Shown here piece after piece: positions 59,400-64,000 of a stretch of DNA of 64,000 bases. A program made the translations under genes and the position numbers. Position 1 is the stretch's first letter; every line of letters begins with the position of its first letter. Source of the stretch: Rhizobium sp. CIAT894 (GTDB lineage: Bacteria > Pseudomonadota > Alphaproteobacteria > Rhizobiales > Rhizobiaceae). The stretch lies in contig NZ_CP020947.1 in NCBI RefSeq assembly GCF_000172795.2, forward strand, positions 1,057,001 through 1,121,000, read 5' to 3'. The notes below the pieces were generated by a model, which was not told the DNA's origin, ran no database searches, and saw nothing but the letters and a program-made list of their open reading frames with translations.

Positions 59400-60851
59400 A
59401 TGAAACGGGTGGTGCTGGGAAACGGCGTTGTAGGACTGTCGATCGCTTTCGGCTTGCTGCGGCGCGCAAACGCGTCGGATGAAATCGTGGTGGTCGGCCC
59501 CCCGCAACGTCCAGGGTCCGCGACGCTTGCAGCGGCGGCCATGCTCAATTCCTTCGCTGAAATTGAGCATGGCGGTCTCGATACCGATATCGATCTCTTT
59601 CGATTTGAGATGAGTCATCGGGCAACGCGCCTCTGGCCCGCTTTTGAGCAGTCACTTATCGACGCAGCGGGGGACACACTTCCCTCTGGTTGCTCTGCCT
59701 GCCAGGGATGCTCGGGCGGCGGATGCTTTAAGTCAGGCACTTACGTCGTCAACAACAATGCCGCCGACGATCTCGATGACCTTAATTTCGACGCCATTCT
59801 CACTGCGCTGATCGATTTCAACGAGCAACACGACGTTGTTTCGCCGAAAGACATTCCCCACTACAAGCCGCACCAGCGTTACCGCGCGAGCCGCGCCCTC
59901 TTCATTCATAACGAGGGCTGGTTTAATCCGCGCATCATGCTGGAGAAGATGGAGGGTGCGCTACGCCGAGCGCCGAATGTGCGCTTCATCGAAGAAGGTG
60001 TCGATCGCTTTAACCATGCGGATGGGGCGATCACTTATGTCACTCTGATGTCCGGCAAACAGCTCGAAGGCGACCAGTTTGTCCTGGCTACCGGCGCAAC
60101 GGCGTGGGACGTCCTCGATCGCAGCGGGCTGCGGGACGTAATCCAGCGCATCTTCTATGGCATCGGCACATCGATAGAAATCCGCAGCCCCGATGACGCA
60201 CTCTCCCATGTCATCCGGACCCCCAACCGCGGCCTGGCCTGTGGCCTGTATGCTGCCCCCTATTTCCAAGGGCCAAACGAACCGAACGATCACGTGCTCG
60301 TCGGGGCCAGTAACTTTATCGCGCCGCAGCTCCATGCGCATGGCCGCCTGACGAGCATAGAAGGCCTGCTTAATGGAGCCATAAAGCAAATTAACAGCAA
60401 TTATTACCGGGCCGACCTGATCCGTGTGAACGTCGGTGCGCGACCTAACAGCCAGGACACCTACCCGCTGCTCGGCAAGACGTCGATCGATAATCTTTTC
60501 GCTGCCACGGGAACAAAGCGAGACGGATTCCATCTCGCACCTTTGATCTCCGAGGTGATGGCCAAGATGTTGCACGGTGAAACCGTTGACGAGCGTTACG
60601 CACTTTTTGCACCTAGTCGTAAGCCGCTGCGCACGATGACGCGGGATGAAGCTGTCTCGAAAGCCGTCCGTCACCAGATGAGCGCTGCCTACCAGCACGG
60701 ATTTTCGCCTGCGACGAGCCGCATGCCGGATCAAATTGCGGCAAACATGCGCGACGCCGTGGAACGTTTGCACGATCAGGTCGGCGCCAAGGACTGGGGC
60801 ATACCGCCTGAAATGCTTGACATGTATCGCTACGGACATGCCATTCCATGA
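59400..60851 (+). CDS. FAD-dependent oxidoreductase (DAO-type) with four-cysteine cluster
   Basis: This 483-residue protein has an N-terminal FAD-binding motif (VVLGNGVVGLSIAFGLLRRA, about 4-23) and a DAO-like body, and a C-terminal FAD loop (LFAATGTKRDGFHLAPLISE). Between them lies an unusual insertion with cysteines at 98, 101, 104 and 109 (CSACQGCSGGGC), spaced as for an iron-sulphur cluster or zinc. The ATG at 59400 has a ggag ribosome site. It may oxidise an amine or hydroxyl on the sugar; the substrate is unknown. Confidence 0.78.
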   Translation: MKRVVLGNGVVGLSIAFGLLRRANASDEIVVVGPPQRPGSATLAAAAMLNSFAEIEHGGLDTDIDLFRFEMSHRATRLWPAFEQSLIDAAGDTLPSGCSACQGCSGGGCFKSGTYVVNNNAADDLDDLNFDAILTALIDFNEQHDVVSPKDIPHYKPHQRYRASRALFIHNEGWFNPRIMLEKMEGALRRAPNVRFIEEGVDRFNHADGAITYVTLMSGKQLEGDQFVLATGATAWDVLDRSGLRDVIQRIFYGIGTSIEIRSPDDALSHVIRTPNRGLACGLYAAPYFQGPNEPNDHVLVGASNFIAPQLHAHGRLTSIEGLLNGAIKQINSNYYRADLIRVNVGARPNSQDTYPLLGKTSIDNLFAATGTKRDGFHLAPLISEVMAKMLHGETVDERYALFAPSRKPLRTMTRDEAVSKAVRHQMSAAYQHGFSPATSRMPDQIAANMRDAVERLHDQVGAKDWGIPPEMLDMYRYGHAIP

Positions 60852-60915
60852 TCAATGAGGTCTTGAGAGCATGGCAGTCTGTCCCTGATACTATTTGCGA
60901 CCGGAGCGCAACGCC

Positions 60916-61278
60916 ATGAAGTTGCTTCTGGCGATCCTGCCGACTGTCATGCTTACGCTGTACAGTCAATTTATCACCAAATGGCGCGTCGGAGTGCTGT
61001 CGGAGCAGGTTGGCTCTGCCGCCGTACTGGCAAGGGTCATTCGCTATCTGAGTGATCCATTTATTCTTTCATCCTATGCTATGACACTTATCGCGTCGAT
61101 CGCGTGGTTCGCCGTGCTCGAACGCTATGAACTGTCATTGGCCTATCCGATCTTCATCGGTGTGATGTTTGCTTCTGTGACGGTTGGAGGAATGCTCGTC
61201 TTTGGTGAGCCGGTAACGGCCATCCGGCTTTTTGCTATTGTGTTGATCTTCCTAGGAATTATCGCTGGCACGCGTTAA
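60916..61278 (+). CDS. SMR/ArnE-like four-helix membrane protein (candidate lipid-linked sugar flippase)
   Basis: This 120-residue protein has four hydrophobic segments (about 3-18, 42-65, 72-88 and 95-117). It carries the EmrE/ArnE-type helix LERYELSLAYPIFIGVMFAS with Glu and Tyr in the usual places and ends GEPVTAIRLFAIVLIFLGII. ArnE/ArnF and GtrA proteins of this size move undecaprenyl-linked sugars across the inner membrane. Being last gene of the island with a GtrB-type enzyme three genes before supports a flippase role. The ATG at 60916 is chosen over a TTG upstream. Confidence 0.82.
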   Translation: MKLLLAILPTVMLTLYSQFITKWRVGVLSEQVGSAAVLARVIRYLSDPFILSSYAMTLIASIAWFAVLERYELSLAYPIFIGVMFASVTVGGMLVFGEPVTAIRLFAIVLIFLGIIAGTR

Positions 61279-61587
61279 GTGTGTGATCCAAGGCGACCTG
61301 CTATGGCCTGTTGAGTGCACTGGCTGGCCTGCTGCCGTCTTCGCAGACACCGAGATAAGGTGTTGGACGAAACACAGAGTTGGAACGCAGAGAAGCAGGA
61401 AACGGCCTGCTCTTCGCCTAGACCCAAGACCATCTCGTTGAACGTGATGTCCTTTTCTCTTCGGTCATGTCGAAGATAAAATCCTCATAAGCATCCAGAC
61501 TGGAGCCGCGGCGCTACCCCAGCGTCTTCCTCCGTGAGCCGCGCGCACCGCGACACCCAACATTTATCACAACCCGGAGCCCACCCC
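61279..61587. other. Intergenic interval between glycan island and lysis genes
   Basis: These 309 bp hold no gene with a ribosome site. This is the junction where the phage late operon resumes after the island. I see no terminal repeats or site-specific recombination sequence by eye. Confidence 0.5.
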
Positions 61588-61842
61588 ATGCTCGTCCATA
61601 ACTGGCGCGCCGTGATCAAGCACGCCTGGTCCGTCCGCCTCATGGCGCTGGCGCTGCTCTGCATCATGCTTGAGCCCGTCATCAATTTCGTCGCGGCAAC
61701 CTGGGTGTCGCGCAATCTCTACATCCAGCTCGCCATGTCGGCGGCAACGGGACTTTTCGCCGTTGCGGCGATCGTCGCCCGCATCTTCGTTCAGCAGAAA
61801 ATCTCAGGAGAACTGAATGGCAAACCGCCTGCAGAAGGGTAG
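61588..61842 (+). CDS. Holin-like membrane protein
   Basis: This 84-residue protein has two transmembrane helices (VRLMALALLCIMLEPVINFV, about 16-35, and LAMSAATGLFAVAAIVARIF, about 48-67) and a short charged tail. It overlaps the lysozyme gene by 26 bp. Small size, helices and position before the endolysin point to a class II-type holin that forms the lesion in the inner membrane. Confidence 0.78.
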   Translation: MLVHNWRAVIKHAWSVRLMALALLCIMLEPVINFVAATWVSRNLYIQLAMSAATGLFAVAAIVARIFVQQKISGELNGKPPAEG

Positions 61843-62281
61843 TGCCGCAGCTGCCATGGCTGTGGCGCTGGTCGGGTCGTTCGAGGGATTGCGGCAGAAT
61901 GCCTATCCCGATCCGGCAACAAAGGGGCAGCCGTGGACGATCTGCTATGGCAGCACCAATGGCGTCAAGCCTGGCGACCACAAGACGGTGGAGCAGTGCA
62001 AGGCGCTGCTGGCGCTGGAGCTCGACACCTATGCGCGCGGCGTCGAAAGCTGCGTGCGCGTGGCCCTGCCGGATGCCCGCTTCGTGGCGCTGACCTCCTT
62101 CGCCTATAATGTCGGCGTCAAGGCGGCCTGCGGCTCGAGTGCGGTCAGGCTCATCAATCAGGGCAGGACGGCCGAGGGCTGCGAGGCGCTGTTGAAGTGG
62201 AACCGTGCGGCCGGCATCGTCTTTCCGGGCCTCACCCGGCGCCGGCAGAAAGAGCGGCAATTCTGCCTGGAGGGCATCTGA
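61817..62281 (+). CDS. Phage lysozyme/endolysin (GH24)
   Basis: This 154-residue protein has the T4/R21 lysozyme pattern. Catalytic Glu23 is in GSFEGLRQNAYPD with Asp32 at the E-8-D spacing, and the threonine is in PWTICYGSTNG. The helical lobe includes ALTSFAYNVGVKAACGSSAV, and the C-terminal region is FPGLTRRRQKERQFCLEG. The N terminus is weakly hydrophobic (about 9-20), so a signal-anchor-release form is possible. It degrades peptidoglycan for release. Confidence 0.92.
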   Translation: MANRLQKGSAAAAMAVALVGSFEGLRQNAYPDPATKGQPWTICYGSTNGVKPGDHKTVEQCKALLALELDTYARGVESCVRVALPDARFVALTSFAYNVGVKAACGSSAVRLINQGRTAEGCEALLKWNRAAGIVFPGLTRRRQKERQFCLEGI

Positions 62282-62643
62282 TGTTCTCCGTTCTCGACAC
62301 GCTCAAGATGGGCGCCGGCATCGCCGCCGGGCTGGTGCTCTATCACCTCTATGCCGTTTCGATCGGCTATCCCTCGGCGGCCCGGCAGGCCCGCGCCGGC
62401 TATATCATGCTGGCCGAGAAGGCTGCGGCCGAGGCGAGGGCGGCCGAGATGGAGCGCCAGCGCAATGCGGCCTCGCTCGCCACCGAAGAGAACCGCAAGC
62501 GCCTTCTCGCCGCGGAGGCGGCTGAGCAGGCGGCCAGAGACACACTCGAAATCGAGATCCAATCCTATGAGCTTCAGCTTTCGGAAAAGAACCGCGCTTG
62601 CGCTGTCACTGCTGCTGATCGCCAGTGGCTGCTTCGCCACTGA
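62281..62643 (+). CDS. Rz-like inner-membrane spanin
   Basis: This 120-residue protein has an N-terminal transmembrane segment (MGAGIAAGLVLYHLYAVSIG, about 10-29) and a long coiled-coil periplasmic part (about 45-100, AEKAAAEARAAEMERQRNAA). It starts in the lysozyme stop and overlaps the Rz1-like gene by 77 bp in another frame. It should span the periplasm with the lipoprotein partner to fuse inner and outer membranes at lysis. Confidence 0.88.
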   Translation: MFSVLDTLKMGAGIAAGLVLYHLYAVSIGYPSAARQARAGYIMLAEKAAAEARAAEMERQRNAASLATEENRKRLLAAEAAEQAARDTLEIEIQSYELQLSEKNRACAVTAADRQWLLRH

Positions 62644-62875
62644 GCGGCTGAACAGGGCCTCAGCGATGAAGGGGCAAACGGCAGCCGGCATCACGCTGCC
62701 GCCCTTGCCCGACGATCTGCGCCGGCAGGAAGCGCATGCGCCCGTGCTCGAAGGCGAGCCCGTCATCGCGGTTCTCGCCCGCGAGCGCCAGGCGCTCGAC
62801 CGCGCCAATGCCCGCCAGGGGCGCAGCGTGCAATTTTATGACGACCTCACCAGCAGATATGGAGCGCGCCGATGA
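62567..62875 (+). CDS. Rz1-like outer-membrane lipoprotein spanin (embedded start)
   Basis: This 102-residue protein has a lipoprotein signal (RKRTALALSLLLIASGC, lipobox ending Cys22) and a Pro/Arg-containing short mature part. It begins inside the Rz-like gene in the +2 frame, the usual nested arrangement. It is longer than lambda Rz1, with an Arg/Glu-rich helical C terminus (VIAVLARERQALDRANARQG). A frame search that ignores overlap would miss or misstart it. Confidence 0.85.
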   Translation: MSFSFRKRTALALSLLLIASGCFATERLNRASAMKGQTAAGITLPPLPDDLRRQEAHAPVLEGEPVIAVLARERQALDRANARQGRSVQFYDDLTSRYGARR

Positions 62876-64000
62876 CGCTTGCACTCGGTATGGGACTCGG
62901 TCCTTCATTCGCGAACGCTATGGCCGATGGCCATCCGGATTGGGTGCCGGACCCGAACCGCTATATGCCCTTCTCGATGGGATGGCGCTGGCCGGCCGGC
63001 TTCGTGATGGCGGCCGGCACCGGGCTCGGCGCGGTCGGCGGAATTCTCGCCATGGCGAATGGTCCGTGGGACATCACGTCGCCGAGGTTCCACTTTTCAG
63101 GTTGGGCATGCACGGAGGGCAGCAACGCTCCGCAGGAGATTGTCTATCCGACGGCGGCGTTCGATATCGGCTGCGACATCTCGACCGACCGCATCAACTG
63201 GGTTCCCTTCGACTTCGCCGGCAGCGCAAGCTTCAATATGCCCGCGCAGAACCAGGGAACATGGGCTACGGCGAATATCACGCTTCCGAAGGACTCGATC
63301 TTTTATCTGCGTCCGAAGCTGCTGATCGCCGAAGGGCAGTCCTATATCGGCAACTACCGCATCCAGAAACATCGCAATGAGAAGATGTGGGGAGCGGCGG
63401 ACTGGACAGCCCTGCAGGCTTTGATGGATGGGGACGCACCGAACACCGCCGCGCTCGACCAGTTCTACAATACGGTCGGCAACGCCAGCAACAGCCAGCT
63501 CCTGCTCTACGGCCCCGATCTGATGGTGGGGCTCGGTTGGGATGGCCGGCCGATCCCGATCATTCTCAATGACAGCCTTGTGGAGCGCCAGGAAATATCC
63601 GCTTCAGCGGACGCTCGCAGGAACCTCGGCCTATGGCGTCGATGGCTGGATGAGCCCGATCCGAAGCAGGGCAGGCTCGTTGGCCTGATCATGGGCGTGC
63701 CCGGGTCAAAGGCCGCGAACGAGCTGGCGGGCTCCGGCGCCACGATCGCGACAAGGCGATGGGCAATCATCGACGAGGTGAAAACGCTCAATGGCGGCAA
63801 GAACTGCTGGACCGGGATCGCTGCCATTGAGGATGGGTCGAACGACAACAGCGCGACCCTGTCGACCTGGCAGAACGCTATCTACTCCTTGACCTCCACG
63901 CGATTTCTCGGCCGCTATCCCGGCGCCAGGATGCTCGCAGTTCCGATCCCGGGGCGCACCAGCGTTGGCACGAGTCTCAACTTCCAGACCGTCGCAGGGC
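62872..64000 (+). CDS. Large phage protein after the spanins, incomplete at the window edge
   Basis: The ATG at 62872 overlaps the Rz1-like stop (atga). The frame stays open for 376 codons to the end of the window. The start (MTLALGMGLGPSFANAMADG) is followed by MPFSMGWRWPAGFVMAAGTG and a beta-rich region. Middle segments are DSIFYLRPKLLIAEGQSYIG and LIMGVPGSKAANELAGSGAT. No named domain is recognised. Position after lysis genes and composition suggest a virion surface or depolymerase-type protein. Because it has no stop in the window, it would not appear in lists of closed frames. Confidence 0.75.
   Translation, partial: MTLALGMGLGPSFANAMADGHPDWVPDPNRYMPFSMGWRWPAGFVMAAGTGLGAVGGILAMANGPWDITSPRFHFSGWACTEGSNAPQEIVYPTAAFDIGCDISTDRINWVPFDFAGSASFNMPAQNQGTWATANITLPKDSIFYLRPKLLIAEGQSYIGNYRIQKHRNEKMWGAADWTALQALMDGDAPNTAALDQFYNTVGNASNSQLLLYGPDLMVGLGWDGRPIPIILNDSLVERQEISASADARRNLGLWRRWLDEPDPKQGRLVGLIMGVPGSKAANELAGSGATIATRRWAIIDEVKTLNGGKNCWTGIAAIEDGSNDNSATLSTWQNAIYSLTSTRFLGRYPGARMLAVPIPGRTSVGTSLNFQTVAG

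Overview
The window is high-GC alphaproteobacterial chromosome, most likely Rhizobium (R. etli / R. leguminosarum group). This is inferred from the many copies of a palindromic intergenic repeat built around ctgggatgacggag (RIME/ABC type), a DUF982 gene, a GcrA-like protein and general codon use. No species marker was tested.

Layout. (1) 0-8.2 kb is ordinary accessory chromosome: a GIY-YIG gene bracketed by repeats; a leftward operon of oxidoreductase, enolase-superfamily racemase/dehydratase and betaine-type binding protein with a divergent LysR gene; a TetA-like MFS pump; a lipoprotein; and tRNA-Pro(CGG). (2) 8.3-14.5 kb holds a nucleotidyltransferase-fold gene behind two 30-bp palindromes, then the regulatory/early block of a temperate phage. 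That block has a leftward two-gene operon, a LexA-like S24 repressor, five copies of a ggtat-N5-atacc operator, and a rightward run of small genes including GcrA-like and LuxR-type HTH proteins. (3) 14.5-34.5 kb interrupts the phage. It starts with an AT-rich DUF3800 gene and a broken aminoglycoside-phosphotransferase-like gene. Host-type genes follow: methyltransferase, deaminase, GT25, two-component system, TadG-like protein, ArsR/SDR pair, class III cyclase, EF-G-like GTPase, SGNH esterase, hydrolases and YidB. (4) 34.6-64 kb is the late region of a podovirus-like (P22-type) phage: terminase, portal, scaffold, capsid, tail hub, ejection-type proteins and tail fibre, then holin, lysozyme, Rz/Rz1 spanins and a last gene that runs off the window.

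The most notable feature is a 10-kb surface-glycan island between the tail fibre and the lysis genes (about 52.0-61.3 kb). It encodes an acyltransferase, an AT-rich polytopic membrane protein in opposite orientation, a DegT sugar aminotransferase, a zinc-ribbon methyltransferase, a WbqC-like protein, a GtrB-type polyprenyl-phosphate glycosyltransferase, a TylF-like methyltransferase, an FAD oxidoreductase with a four-cysteine cluster, and an SMR/ArnE-like flippase. Together these look like a lysogenic-conversion system that would make and attach a methylated amino-sugar-type group to host surface polysaccharide. That is well beyond the usual three-gene gtr cassette.

The late region also carries chromosomal repeat elements and an IS110-family insertion inside its operons, so this prophage has probably been resident for a long time. 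No integrase and no CRISPR array were seen.
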